Source: Colimorpha sp045597945
GTDB taxonomy: Bacteria > Bacteroidota > Bacteroidia > Bacteroidales > P3
NCBI GenBank assembly: GCA_045597945.1
Contig: JAZLLD010000058.1
Coordinates: forward strand, 1 to 64,000
Length of the DNA: 64,000 nt
Direction of reading: 5' to 3'
The position numbers and the translations under genes are program-made. Shown here in pieces: positions 42,577 to 51,754 of this stretch (its first letter is position 1; each line of letters opens with the position of its first letter). The notes under the pieces are model-generated. The model had not been told where the DNA came from. It ran no database searches and saw only the letters and a list, made by a program, of their open reading frames with translations.

Positions 42577-44463
42577 ATGATTTTAGATACAATTAATAAC
42601 GTTGAAGATTTACGCAGACTCAGCACCGGCGAACTGAAGACGCTGGCTGCCGAGCTCCGCAGTTTCATCATAGACACACTCTCCCAGCACCCGGGCCACC
42701 TGGCTTCGAGCCTCGGCACCGTGGAGCTCACTCTGGCACTGCATTATGTGTTCAATACCCCCGACGACAAACTCGTGTGGGATGTGGGCCATCAGGCTTA
42801 TTCTCACAAGATTGTGACCGGCCGCCGCGACCAGTTCTCCACCATCCGCACCTATGGCGGACTGAGTGGATTCCCCAAGATGAAGGAGTCGGAATTCGAC
42901 GCCTTCGGCACCGGCCACAGTTCCACCTCCATCAGCGCCGTGCTGGGCATGGCCACCGCCTCTACCCTGCAGGACAACGACAAGCGGCAGCACATCGCAG
43001 TGATTGGCGATGGTTCGATGACTGGCGGCGAGGCCTTTGAGGCCTTGAACAATGCCGGAGTTTCCAAGACCAACATGATTGTGGTGCTGAACGACAACGG
43101 CATCAGCATCGACAAAGCCGTGGGCGGACTGAACAAATATCTCACCCGCATCACCGCTTCACCCAAGTACAACCAACTGAAAGACAAGGTGTGGGCCAAG
43201 CTGGACGGCGACAGCCAGGAGCGCAGCGAGCGCAAGGCCAAGTCGCTCAACTTCTTCCAACGTGCCACCTTCGTGGCCAAGACCGCCGCACTAGGTGCGC
43301 CAAACTTGTTTGAGTCATTGGGATTCAGATACTTCGGCCCTATCGACGGCCACAATATCGAAGAGTTGGTGGAAGTGCTCCGCCAGCTGAAAGAAATCAG
43401 GGGACCCAAACTCCTGCACATTGTTACCAAGAAGGGCAAGGGACTGAAACAGGCCGAGCAGAATCCTGTGACATATCATGCCCCTGGAAAGTTTGATGTG
43501 GAGACCGGCGACCAAATCAAGAAAGACTCTGCCGGAGAGCCGCTGAAATACCAGGAAGTCTTTGGCCGCACCATCATTGAGCTGGCCGAGGCTAACTCCA
43601 AGATAGTCGGCATAACCCCCGCTATGCCAACCGGTTGCTCGCTGAATCTGATGATGGAGAAGATGCCCTCGCGCGCTTTTGACGTGGGCATCGCCGAACA
43701 ACATGCCGTCACCTTTGCCGCAGGTTTGGCTGCGCAAGGAATGATGCCATTCTGCAACATATATTCTTCATTCATGCAGCGAGCCTTCGACCAGATCATC
43801 CACGATGTGGCCCTGCAGGAGCTACCCGTGGTGATATGCCTCGACCGTGCCGGACTTGTGGGCGATGATGGCCCCACGCACCACGGCGCCTTTGACCTGG
43901 CCTGCCTACGCCCGATACCCAATCTAACCATTTGTGCGCCAATGGACGAGCACGAGCTTCGCAATATGATGTACACCGCCCAGCTGCCCGGCCAGGGGGC
44001 TGTGGTGATCCGATACCCGCGCGGGCTGAGCGTGCATGCCGACTGGAAGAACGATTTCGAGCGCCTTGAAGTTGGCCGTGGCCGATGCGTGAGAGAAGGT
44101 CGCGATGTGGCCGTGATTTCTATTGGCCATGTGGGCAACACCGCGCTGGAAGCCGCCAAACGCCTGGCTGCCGGCAACGTGAGTGTGGCGGTCTACGACA
44201 TGCGCTACATGAAACCCCTCGACACCCAGCTACTGGATGCCGTGGCGGCCAAGGGATTCCGCAAAATCGTGACCATCGAGGATGGCGTGAAGATTGGCGG
44301 ACTCGGTAGTGCGGTGGTGGAATACTATGCCGAAAAGGGCGTGAAGACCCCAGTGAAAGTGCTCGGAATCCCCGACCAGTTCATCGCCCACGGCCCTGTG
44401 TCCCAGCTCCAGAAAGACTGCGGAATCGACACCGACACACTGGTCGACGCACTCTCCGACTGA
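42577..44463 (+). CDS. dxs: 1-deoxy-D-xylulose-5-phosphate synthase
   Basis: 628 residues from the ATG at 42577; a TTG at 42565 is also in frame. Thiamine-diphosphate motif GDGSMTGGEAFEALNNAG, catalytic Glu in VGIAEQHAVTFAAGLAAQG, DVGHQAYSHKIVTGR and GLVGDDGPTHHGAFDLA are all present. It condenses pyruvate and glyceraldehyde 3-phosphate to open the MEP isoprenoid pathway, which supplies menaquinone (menA) and undecaprenyl carriers (uppP). Confidence 0.97.
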   Translation: MILDTINNVEDLRRLSTGELKTLAAELRSFIIDTLSQHPGHLASSLGTVELTLALHYVFNTPDDKLVWDVGHQAYSHKIVTGRRDQFSTIRTYGGLSGFPKMKESEFDAFGTGHSSTSISAVLGMATASTLQDNDKRQHIAVIGDGSMTGGEAFEALNNAGVSKTNMIVVLNDNGISIDKAVGGLNKYLTRITASPKYNQLKDKVWAKLDGDSQERSERKAKSLNFFQRATFVAKTAALGAPNLFESLGFRYFGPIDGHNIEELVEVLRQLKEIRGPKLLHIVTKKGKGLKQAEQNPVTYHAPGKFDVETGDQIKKDSAGEPLKYQEVFGRTIIELAEANSKIVGITPAMPTGCSLNLMMEKMPSRAFDVGIAEQHAVTFAAGLAAQGMMPFCNIYSSFMQRAFDQIIHDVALQELPVVICLDRAGLVGDDGPTHHGAFDLACLRPIPNLTICAPMDEHELRNMMYTAQLPGQGAVVIRYPRGLSVHADWKNDFERLEVGRGRCVREGRDVAVISIGHVGNTALEAAKRLAAGNVSVAVYDMRYMKPLDTQLLDAVAAKGFRKIVTIEDGVKIGGLGSAVVEYYAEKGVKTPVKVLGIPDQFIAHGPVSQLQKDCGIDTDTLVDALSD

Positions 44464-44504
44464 GGGTCGGATATGTTAAATGTTACCTTTTAACGGCATT
44501 TTTT

Positions 44505-44534
44505 TTGCTATATTAATATTTTTTAGTACTTTTG
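44505..44534 (+). promoter_or_regulatory. Promoter of the methylmalonyl-CoA operon
   Basis: TTG at 44505-44507 and TACTTTTG at 44527-44534, 19 bp apart, about 94 bp before mce. A weak stem GTTAAA/TTTAAC with T-run just upstream (44475-44507) may end dxs. Confidence 0.7.
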
Positions 44535-44627
44535 TATTTTATAGCGCAAATATATTTGTGCTGTAAATGAATGAATTGAGTATTTTAAGAAGAAATAAAT
44601 AATATAAAAAATATAAATTTTAAGACA

Positions 44628-45035
44628 ATGACCCCTTCACACATCGAACACATCGGCATTGCAGTTACCAACCTGGACGAGGCTATTCGCTACTGGGAAG
44701 ATGTAATGGGACTGAAGTGCTACGCAATTGAAGAAGTAACTGACCAGAAAGTAAAAACCGCTTTCTTGAAATGCGGCGAAGTGAAGATTGAACTGTTGGA
44801 ACCCACCTGCCCCGAAAGCACCATCGCCGGCTTCATCGAGAAGAACGGCGGCAAGGGTGGCATGCACCACATCGCATTCTGCGTTGAGAACACCGACCAG
44901 GCGCTGAAAGACGCTCAGGACAAGGGCGTACGCCTCATCGACCAGCAGAGCCGTGGCGGCGCAGAAGGTCTCCACATTGGTTTCCTCCACCCCAAGAGCA
45001 CCCTCGGCGTACTCACCGAACTTTGCTGCAAATAA
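44628..45035 (+). CDS. mce: Methylmalonyl-CoA epimerase
   Basis: 135 residues, glyoxalase fold. Metal His in HIEHIGIAVTNLDEA, then EVTDQKVKTAFL, GGMHHIAFCVEN and HPKSTLGVLTELC supply the other ligands. It interconverts (R)- and (S)-methylmalonyl-CoA, giving the isomer used by the decarboxylase encoded downstream. Confidence 0.95.
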   Translation: MTPSHIEHIGIAVTNLDEAIRYWEDVMGLKCYAIEEVTDQKVKTAFLKCGEVKIELLEPTCPESTIAGFIEKNGGKGGMHHIAFCVENTDQALKDAQDKGVRLIDQQSRGGAEGLHIGFLHPKSTLGVLTELCCK

Positions 45036-45142
45036 GCACAGCCGCAATCGCACAGCCCCGCTGAATGCAAAACAACCAAAGCTAAGTTGGGCAGGCTATT
45101 CGGTTAAAAACAACAATTGATTAACCTTAAAACAATTCAAAT

Positions 45143-46702
45143 ATGGCATTTGAAAATAAGATTAAAGAACTTCTGGACAAAAGAAGCGAAGCCAAAATGG
45201 GCGGCGGCCAGAAGCGCATCGACAAACAGCACGAGCAGGGAAAACTGACTGCTCGCGAGCGTATTGCTCTCCTCCTCGACGAGGGCTCCTTTGAAGAATT
45301 TGATATGTTTGTCACCCATCGTTGCATCAATTTCGACATGCAGAAGCAGTCGTTCTTGGGCGATGGTGTTGTGACTGGTTACGGTACCATCGAGGGCCGT
45401 CCCGTATACGTTTTTGCTCAGGACTTCACCGTTTTCGCTGGTAGCTTGAGCGAAACCATGTCGCTGAAAATCTGCAAGATTATGGACCAGGCCATGAAGA
45501 CTGGTGCTCCCGTTATCGGCTTGAACGACTCCGGCGGAGCTCGCATCCAGGAGGGTTGCAGCTCTCTGGCTGGTTTCGCTGAGATTTTCGAGCGCAACAT
45601 CCTGGCCAGCGGCGTCGTGCCCCAGATCAGCGCCATCTTCGGTCCTTGCGCCGGCGGCTCTGTCTACAGCCCCGCGCTCACCGACTTCATCCTCATGTCC
45701 AAGCAGAACAGCTATATGTTCCTCACCGGTCCTAAGGTTGTGAAAACCGTCACCGGCGAAGACGTCACCGTCGACAAACTCGGTGGCGCACTGGTTCATG
45801 CCACCAAGAGCGGCGTTGCTCATTTCGTTGGCGAGACCGAGGAGAAGTGCCTCGCACTCATCCGCGACATCATCAGCTACATTCCTTCCAACAACTTCGA
45901 GGAACCTCCCTATGTTCCCACCCAGGATCCCATCGACCGCTTGGAAGACAGCCTCAACAGCATCATCCCCGAAAGCCCCAACCAGCCCTACGACATCAAG
46001 GAAGTCATCCACTCCATCGTCGACGATGGCAAATTCCTTGAAGTTCACGAGCGTTTCGCTCCCAACCTGGTAGTCGGTTTCGCACGTTTTGGCGGCAACA
46101 GCGTAGGTATCGTTGCCAACCAGCCCAAGGCCATGGCCGGCGTGCTCGATAGCAACGCCTCCCGTAAGGGCGGCCGATTCGTGCGCTTCTGCGATGCCTT
46201 CAACATCCCCATCGTCACCCTCGTCGACGTTCCCGGCTTCCTGCCCGGCACCGGCCAGGAATACAATGGCGTCATCGTACATGGTGCCAAGATGCTCTTC
46301 GCCTATGGCGAGGCCACCGTTCCCAAGGTCACCGTCACCCTGCGCAAATCCTACGGCGGCGCCCATATCGTCATGAGTTGCAAACAGCTCCGTGGCGACA
46401 TCAACTACGCTTGGCCCACCGCACAGATTGCCGTGATGGGTGCTAGCGGTGCTACCGAGGTCCTCTACGGCCGCCAGCTCAAAGAGATCACCGATCCCGA
46501 GGAGCGCGCCAAGTTTATCGCCGAGAAGGAACAGGAATACAACGACCAGTTTGCTAACCCCTACAATGCTGCCAAGTTCGGCTACATCGACGATGTCATC
46601 GAGCCTCGCAACACCCGCTTCCGCATCATCCGTGCCCTCCAGGTGCTCTCCACCAAGAAGGACAGCCTGCCCATGAAGAAGCACAACAACATCCCCCTGT
46701 AG
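45143..46702 (+). CDS. mmdA: Methylmalonyl-CoA decarboxylase alpha subunit (carboxyltransferase)
   Basis: 519 residues, two crotonase-like carboxyltransferase halves. Motifs: GGGQKRIDKQHEQGKLTARE at the start, LNDSGGARIQEG, FGPCAGGSVYSPALTDF, DVPGFLPGTGQEYNGVI and YGGAHIVMSCKQL. It moves the carboxyl group of methylmalonyl-CoA to biotin. Encoded with mce, OadG-like, biotin-carrier and OadB-like subunits, so a sodium-pumping decarboxylase rather than a carboxylase is favoured. Confidence 0.95.
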   Translation: MAFENKIKELLDKRSEAKMGGGQKRIDKQHEQGKLTARERIALLLDEGSFEEFDMFVTHRCINFDMQKQSFLGDGVVTGYGTIEGRPVYVFAQDFTVFAGSLSETMSLKICKIMDQAMKTGAPVIGLNDSGGARIQEGCSSLAGFAEIFERNILASGVVPQISAIFGPCAGGSVYSPALTDFILMSKQNSYMFLTGPKVVKTVTGEDVTVDKLGGALVHATKSGVAHFVGETEEKCLALIRDIISYIPSNNFEEPPYVPTQDPIDRLEDSLNSIIPESPNQPYDIKEVIHSIVDDGKFLEVHERFAPNLVVGFARFGGNSVGIVANQPKAMAGVLDSNASRKGGRFVRFCDAFNIPIVTLVDVPGFLPGTGQEYNGVIVHGAKMLFAYGEATVPKVTVTLRKSYGGAHIVMSCKQLRGDINYAWPTAQIAVMGASGATEVLYGRQLKEITDPEERAKFIAEKEQEYNDQFANPYNAAKFGYIDDVIEPRNTRFRIIRALQVLSTKKDSLPMKKHNNIPL

Positions 46703-46779
46703 TGGATAGTAATATTGAATAATTTATATATAGCAATTATTAACCCGGGGTCCTTTCGCCCCACAAAAACTAACATAAA

Positions 46780-47127
46780 ATGAAGAAAGTTTTCTTAACC
46801 GCTTTTGTAGCTGCCGCTTTCGCTTTCGGCATGTCTGCTTGCAACAACAACGCTCCCGAGGAGACTACTGATTCCGTAGCCGTTGAAACCGAGGTTTGCG
46901 AACACGAGTGCCATCACGAGTGCGCTTGCGAGGACACCACCTGCGCTGCCAACAACTGCGAGACCTGTGTCAACCGTGGCACCGAGAACTGCTGCAAGGC
47001 TAAGGCCGGTCAGGAGCCCTGCTGCGCTCACCAGCACGAAGGTTGCTGTGGCGAGCACGAAGGCTGCGCTCATCAGCACGAGGGTTGCCAGCACCAGCAC
47101 GAAGGCTGCTGCGAACACGCTAAATAA
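46780..47127 (+). CDS. Cys/His-rich lipoprotein, possible metal binder
   Basis: 115 residues. Signal peptide with lipobox GMSAC (Cys21). The mature part has 17 further Cys and 11 His: CEHECHHECACED, NNCETC, NCCKAK, PCC, and C-terminal HQHEGC units (three, plus one HEGC). No known domain. The spacing suggests binding of soft metal ions such as Zn, Cu or Cd outside the cytoplasm. It sits between mmdA and the OadG-like gene on the same strand, an unexpected place. No such gene is in the standard mmd operon as I know it. Confidence 0.85.
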   Translation: MKKVFLTAFVAAAFAFGMSACNNNAPEETTDSVAVETEVCEHECHHECACEDTTCAANNCETCVNRGTENCCKAKAGQEPCCAHQHEGCCGEHEGCAHQHEGCQHQHEGCCEHAK

Positions 47128-47236
47128 GCGACAAGAAAAGAGTTCCACCATGGGGTGCGGCCTACGGGCCGGCCTCATGGCAGGCACTCGCCCTTAAGAA
47201 AACCAACATTTTCACTGTTATTTTTAAGATTGTAAA

Positions 47237-48193
47237 ATGAATAAGACTTTTAAACACATAGTTGCAATACTTGTTGGCCTGGTGATGATGGCTGGCGGCG
47301 TTGCTGCTCGCACGGTCAAAGCCCCTGCTCCTGTCCAGGAAGCTGTCGAAACCGTCCTGCCCGCAGCCCCCATCAACTTCATTCCCAACACAGCTTGCTA
47401 TCTGCCCGACCAGCACCTCTTCGTGGTGATTGACAGTGTCGACTGCGCCGTGGATGTGCTTGTCAACAACGGCGACGCCATCCGCGCCATCGGCCGCTTC
47501 ACCACCGATGTCTACCAGGGCCGCCACGATATCAAGAATATCATCCGCCCCAAGTCGGTCATGATTTCCGACAACAACATCATCGTCCTTGCCAGCTCGC
47601 AGGTCGACACCTCCTACGTTGCCGTATTCGACATCAACGCCATCGTTGCCATGAGCAGCCAGGAAGTAGCTGAAATCAAACCTGTTGCTCAGATCGGATT
47701 CTCCTCCACCTCCTTCGCCTTCCAGTTCGCCGACAACGCCAGCCAGCTCATCGTCATGGGCAAGAATGCCGTAGGCTACGACATCAATACCATCGACTTT
47801 GCTAAGGGCATCCAGAACATCAGCCCCGCCACCACCTTCCACTACCATGTGCCCAAGCAGTCCGAGCGCATCCAGGACAGCGACCCCCACGGCTGGGGAC
47901 TGGCTATCGTGGCCATCATCGTCGTCTTCTTCGCCCTCGTCTGCATCTGCTTCATCATGAAGGGCTACGGCAACATCATCCGCAAAGTCTCTGAGCGCAA
48001 GCCCGACAGCAAGATTATCTCCTCTGCCGAGGGTGGCGACGTCTATGCCGCCATCGCTGCCGCACTCTACTGCTACGAAGAAGAACAGCACGATGAAGAA
48101 GAGACCGTCATCACCATCCAGAAGGTCGAGCGTGCATGGACTCCTTGGAACGCCAAGTTCTACAATATGAACCAGTTCTTCACTAAACGCTAA
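47237..48193 (+). CDS. OadG-like gamma/delta subunit with large extracytoplasmic domain
   Basis: 318 residues. Signal peptide (IVAILVGLVMMAGGVAAR), an extracytoplasmic beta-rich domain (about 40-215), one membrane helix (about 220-243, GLAIVAIIVVFFALVCICF) and a cytoplasmic part with the OadG-type ending AAIAAALYCYEEE and RAWTPWNAKFYNM. The family stabilises the membrane complex of sodium-pumping decarboxylases. The N-terminal domain is far longer than in classical OadG (about 80 residues). Confidence 0.82.
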   Translation: MNKTFKHIVAILVGLVMMAGGVAARTVKAPAPVQEAVETVLPAAPINFIPNTACYLPDQHLFVVIDSVDCAVDVLVNNGDAIRAIGRFTTDVYQGRHDIKNIIRPKSVMISDNNIIVLASSQVDTSYVAVFDINAIVAMSSQEVAEIKPVAQIGFSSTSFAFQFADNASQLIVMGKNAVGYDINTIDFAKGIQNISPATTFHYHVPKQSERIQDSDPHGWGLAIVAIIVVFFALVCICFIMKGYGNIIRKVSERKPDSKIISSAEGGDVYAAIAAALYCYEEEQHDEEETVITIQKVERAWTPWNAKFYNMNQFFTKR

Positions 48194-48256
48194 CCCAGCA
48201 GCCATTCCGGCAGCGCCCCGCTGCCAAAAAGAAACCCCAAAAACAGAATACAAACA

Positions 48257-48706
48257 ATGAAAGAATATAAATTCCAAATCAACGGCTCCGAGTACAAAGT
48301 TTCCATCAACAACGTCGAGGGCCAGGAAATCAAAATGGAAGTCAATGGCACCCCCTACAACGTGACCATTGACAAAGAAGTCAAGCCCAAGCCCCACACC
48401 ACCATCGTCAGCGAGCGTCCCGCAGCCCGCGTCACCGCTGCTGCCGGCGATGTCCAGCGCGCCTCCGCTCCCAAGCCCGGCACCGCTGCCGGCGGCACCA
48501 AAGTCCAGAGCCCCCTGCCCGGCACCATTCTCGACGTCCTCGTCAAGGTTGGCGACACCGTCAAGGAAGGCCAGACCGTTGCCATCCTTGAGGCCATGAA
48601 GATGGAGAACAGCATCACTTCTGATGTCGACGGCACCGTCACCTCCGTTGACGTCCGTCCCGGCGACGCCGTTCTCGAAGGCGCCACACTCGTAGTCATC
48701 AGCTAA
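48257..48706 (+). CDS. mmdC: Biotin carrier subunit of methylmalonyl-CoA decarboxylase
   Basis: 149 residues. An N-terminal beta domain (1-55), an Ala/Pro linker (60-85) and a biotinyl domain with the lysine in EAMKMENSI (near residue 116). Carries the carboxyl group from MmdA to the membrane decarboxylase subunit. Confidence 0.93.
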   Translation: MKEYKFQINGSEYKVSINNVEGQEIKMEVNGTPYNVTIDKEVKPKPHTTIVSERPAARVTAAAGDVQRASAPKPGTAAGGTKVQSPLPGTILDVLVKVGDTVKEGQTVAILEAMKMENSITSDVDGTVTSVDVRPGDAVLEGATLVVIS

Positions 48707-48725
48707 AAACTAAAACCGTTACACA

Positions 48726-49898
48726 ATGTTTGAATTACTTGCAACAAGTGGCTTCATGGATTTCCTGTCCACCCAGCTCGTCCAGTTCTGGAACTACACA
48801 GGATTCGCCAACGTCACATGGGGCCATATCATCATGATCCTCTTCGGTCTGGGATTCATCTTCCTGGGCATCCGCTACGAGTTCGAGCCTCTGCTGCTCG
48901 TGCCCATCGGATTCGGCATGCTCGTGGGCAACATCCCCTTCTATCCCGGCCTTAAGATAGGCATCTACGAGTCGGGCTCGGTGCTCAACATCCTGTACCA
49001 CGGCGTGCAGAATGGTTGGTACCCGCCCCTCATCTTCCTAGGCATCGGAGCCATGACCGACTTCTCGGCCCTGCTCTCCAACCCCAAGCTCTTCCTCATC
49101 GGCGCTGCAGCCCAGGCTGGTATCTTTGCCGCCTATGCCGGTGCCCTGGCACTAGGATTTGCTCCCAATGAGGCCGGTGCTATCGGCATCATCGGCGGAG
49201 CCGACGGCCCCACCGCCATCTTCATCTCCAGCCAGCTCGCTCCCGAACTCATGGGTGCTATCGCTGTCTCGGCCTACTCCTACATGGCTCTCGTGCCCGT
49301 CATCCAGCCCCCCATCATGCGCCTACTCACTACCGATAAGGAGCGCCGTATCCGCATGAAGGCTCCGCGCCAGGTCTCCAAACTCGAGAAGATCACCTTC
49401 CCCATTGTCGGATTCCTCTTCTGCGCCTTCATCGTTCCCTCTGGCCTCCCGCTGCTGGGCATGCTCTTCTTCGGTAATCTGCTTAAGGAGTGCGGTGTTA
49501 CCAAGCGCCTCTCTGATGTGGCCAGCAACGCCGTCGTCAATGTCTGCACCCTGCTCATCGGCATCACCGTGGGCGCCTCCACCCAGGCAACCACATTCCT
49601 CACCGGTCGCTCCGTGCTTATCTTCCTGCTGGGCGCATGCTCCTTCATCGTGGCCACCTTCTGCGGAGTGCTGTTCGTCAAGCTGATGAACCTCTTCCTC
49701 AAAGAAGGCAACAAAATCAACCCCCTCATCGGTAACTCCGGTGTGAGTGCTGTGCCCGATGCTGCCCGCGTCTCCAACAACGTAGGCCTGGAATACGACC
49801 GCACCAACTACCTGCTCCAGCACGCCATGGGTCCCAACGTGGCCGGCGTAGTCGGCTCAGCCGTGGCCGCAGGTATCCTCCTCGCCTTCTTACATTAA
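48726..49898 (+). CDS. mmdB: Sodium ion-translocating decarboxylase beta subunit
   Basis: 390 residues, nine or more membrane helices. The ion-site motif IIGGADGPTAIF carries the conserved Asp, and AVSAYSYMALVP the conserved Tyr region. NAVVNVCTLLIGITVGAST is also conserved. It decarboxylates carboxybiotin and pumps Na+ out. Last gene of the mce-mmdA-oadG-mmdC-mmdB set. Confidence 0.95.
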   Translation: MFELLATSGFMDFLSTQLVQFWNYTGFANVTWGHIIMILFGLGFIFLGIRYEFEPLLLVPIGFGMLVGNIPFYPGLKIGIYESGSVLNILYHGVQNGWYPPLIFLGIGAMTDFSALLSNPKLFLIGAAAQAGIFAAYAGALALGFAPNEAGAIGIIGGADGPTAIFISSQLAPELMGAIAVSAYSYMALVPVIQPPIMRLLTTDKERRIRMKAPRQVSKLEKITFPIVGFLFCAFIVPSGLPLLGMLFFGNLLKECGVTKRLSDVASNAVVNVCTLLIGITVGASTQATTFLTGRSVLIFLLGACSFIVATFCGVLFVKLMNLFLKEGNKINPLIGNSGVSAVPDAARVSNNVGLEYDRTNYLLQHAMGPNVAGVVGSAVAAGILLAFLH

Positions 49899-49920
49899 AT
49901 ATTATAATCAGTTCAGAGTG

Positions 49921-49953
49921 GAGAGGGATGCCATTTGGCATCCCTTCTCCCAT
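49921..49953 (+). terminator. Hairpin after mmdB
   Basis: GAGAGGGATGCC pairs with GGCATCCCTTCTC around an ATTT loop, 20 bp after the stop. The tail is only weakly T-rich. Confidence 0.65.
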
Positions 49954-50361
49954 TTAAGACTGCGCCACAAAAATTCCAGAAGCAACCTACAAACAATTCT
50001 TAAAAGAGCACTGCAGAGTGTGCGGTTCTCATTTTTCGATTTTACATTTTACATTTCTCGCCATCTTATTCGTTTACAGCATAATAGAGCGAATAAAATG
50101 TAAAATTTACGTTTTATTTGTAAAATTTACATTTCAGAATAACGAGCCTGAACACGGCAAAAATGTAGAATGGATTTTACATGTATAATTCACAAAATCG
50201 GTACCAAACATATTGAATAGAAATTGCTTGACACAGAATGTAAAATGTAAAATCCATTTTTGGGACAGCATACGGCTCCAAAGACTCCTATCAGTTCAAA
50301 CAGAAGTTTACATTTTACAATCTTGTGTTTACAAAAATTGAGGTTCCTGAACTCCCGAACA

Positions 50362-50453
50362 CCTCCACAGAAGACCCACTGTAGACCCACTGCTGTGCCA
50401 CTTCTAGCGACGGGTCTACAACGGGTCTTCAACGGATCCTCTACGGGAGTGAG
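50362..50453. repeat. 11-bp array (AGACCCACTG / ACGGGTCT type)
   Basis: AGACCCACTGT and AGACCCACTGC (50372-50393), then ACGGGTCTACA, ACGGGTCTTCA, ACGGATCCTCT and ACGGGAGTGAG (50410-50453), all in 11-bp steps; the two groups are partly inverted to each other (AGACCC/GGGTCT). The gap 49954-50361 holds AT-rich DNA with repeated TGTAAAATTTACATTTTA-like words and no gene. Confidence 0.7.
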
Positions 50454-50520
50454 ACAAAACCACATTTTGCAACCCAAAACCGGCTTGCCCCTACCCTACA
50501 CTCTTTCACTCACTCATCAC

Positions 50521-51071
50521 TTGAAACTCCGCTGTAGCTCCGTTGATTCTACGGGGTAGACCCGCCTGGGGAGCGGTCCCTCAAGGGATGAACAAAGGAT
50601 GTATGGAGGTCGCAAATATAGAATCTAGAATGGATTTTTGCAACAATGCGCACATTTGTGTGTTATCAATGTGTTATGCGATTCTATATTCTAGATTTAT
50701 GGTTATCATGATGTGAAGGACAGCGATTGATAGTGCGGATAACGATATGATATCATTTGATTAATAGTTACTTATTATTCAATCTACCACAATCGCTCAA
50801 TACCGGAAGATTTGATGCAGATATAGAATCCGTATACAAAAACTCTAGAATGCATTCTATATCTATCAAGCCTTCAAACTCATTTTGATCGGCACGCAAG
50901 TTGATGAATTTATCACTGGGTGACCTCTAAAAATTAGATAATCTAAGTTTCGCAAGCGAAACTTCAAACTGAAAGAAATTACCAGAAATTAGTCAGAAAT
51001 TATTTTGTAACAAGTAATTCCTGATTAACAATGACTTTCTCGGATTTTCACTGAAAATCCTCGTCTTTCAG
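50521..51071 (+). repeat. Dispersed non-coding element R1, copy B
   Basis: Matches copy A (5279-5664, opposite strand) in four blocks: 50521-50590, 50613-50704, 50844-50867 and 51051-51071. It is about 165 bp longer, mostly through extra DNA at 50870-51050 that includes the first half of an R2 module. TAGAATGCATTCTA (about 50847-50860) is a perfect palindrome, in the place where copy A has ATTCTAGATCTAGAAT. No coding frame. Confidence 0.65.
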
Positions 51072-51117
51072 TCCTTCTGGCCGAGCTTGCTCGGTCAGAA
51101 AAACAAACAAACTGATG
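50922..51117 (+). repeat. R2 hairpin module, interrupted copy
   Basis: CTCTAAAAATTAGATAATCT leads into the hairpin AAGTTTCGCAAGCGAAACTT (50945-50964). After 112 bp, which include the R1 end, comes a second hairpin at 51077-51098 with arms CTGGCCGAGC and GCTCGGTCAG, then AAAAACAAAC. The same parts lie uninterrupted at 60645-60735. Confidence 0.75.
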
Positions 51118-51143
51118 AGTTTTGCTTCTTTCCTAGATTTAGA

Positions 51144-51177
51144 GACAAAAAAAGCCCCCGCATTTGCGGAGGCTTTT
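51144..51177 (-). terminator. Intrinsic terminator after the small beta-barrel gene
   Basis: Arms around GCCxCCGC and GCGGxGGC with an ATTT loop; on the minus strand followed by TTTTTTTG, 25 bp beyond the stop at 51202. Confidence 0.88.
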
Positions 51178-51201
51178 CATTATGCTAGATTCTAAATCAG
51201 A

Positions 51202-51663
51202 TTAGAAGGTGTAGCGAACAGCGAGGCAAGCACCCCAACCGAAGTTGCCCATACCGCAATGCTCGGGAACGAGGAGACGGTAGGTGGGACGAGCGTCGAG
51301 GGAGACCTGGAAAGGAATGCTGGGGATGTTGTATTCGATACCAATCTGGCCGCAGATGCCGAGGCCAAGACCGTGGTTGCTGCAGTAGTCGAGGTTCAGA
51401 CCAGGACCAACATACCAGTTCAGGTTGTCAACGATACCGAAAGTCCACTGATAAACACCAGCCAGGTTGAACTCCTGGTCAGCACCACCGAGGTTGCTGA
51501 GACCGAGGTCGAACTCGAGACGGTTGGAACCGAGACCCTTCTGGAAGGAGATTTCTGCACCATAACCGGTACCACCACCGAAGCGGAGACCGATTGCGTT
51601 CTGAGCGTTAGCAGCGAAACCAAAAGCTACGATAGCTGCAAAGAGTACGATTAATTTCTTCAT
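51202..51663 (-). CDS. Small outer-membrane beta-barrel protein
   Basis: 153 residues. Signal peptide (LIVLFAAIVAFGFAANAQ), then alternating strands (AIGLRFGGGTGYGAEISFQK, NRLEFDLGLSNLG, EFNLAGVYQW) and a terminal ACLAVRYTF ending in Phe, typical for small barrels. Likely an outer-membrane protein of unknown role. Single gene between its own promoter and terminator. Confidence 0.8.
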   Translation of the reverse strand: MKKLIVLFAAIVAFGFAANAQNAIGLRFGGGTGYGAEISFQKGLGSNRLEFDLGLSNLGGADQEFNLAGVYQWTFGIVDNLNWYVGPGLNLDYCSNHGLGLGICGQIGIEYNIPSIPFQVSLDARPTYRLLVPEHCGMGNFGWGACLAVRYTF

Positions 51664-51708
51664 AATTTTTTAATTTAATTTTGTTTGTTTGTTTAGTGTT
51701 TGAAACTG

Positions 51709-51738
51709 CAAAATTACTTAATTTAATTGAATTGACAA
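51709..51738 (-). promoter_or_regulatory. Promoter of the small beta-barrel gene
   Basis: On the minus strand TTG (51736-51738) and TAATTTTG (51709-51716) are 19 bp apart, 46 bp before the ATG. Confidence 0.7.
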
Positions 51739-51754
51739 AATATACGCAATGTTT

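Noticed and set aside
50190..50477. 95-codon minus-strand frame in the R1 region
   Set aside because: Crosses the 11-bp array and has no recognisable domain, signal or promoter.
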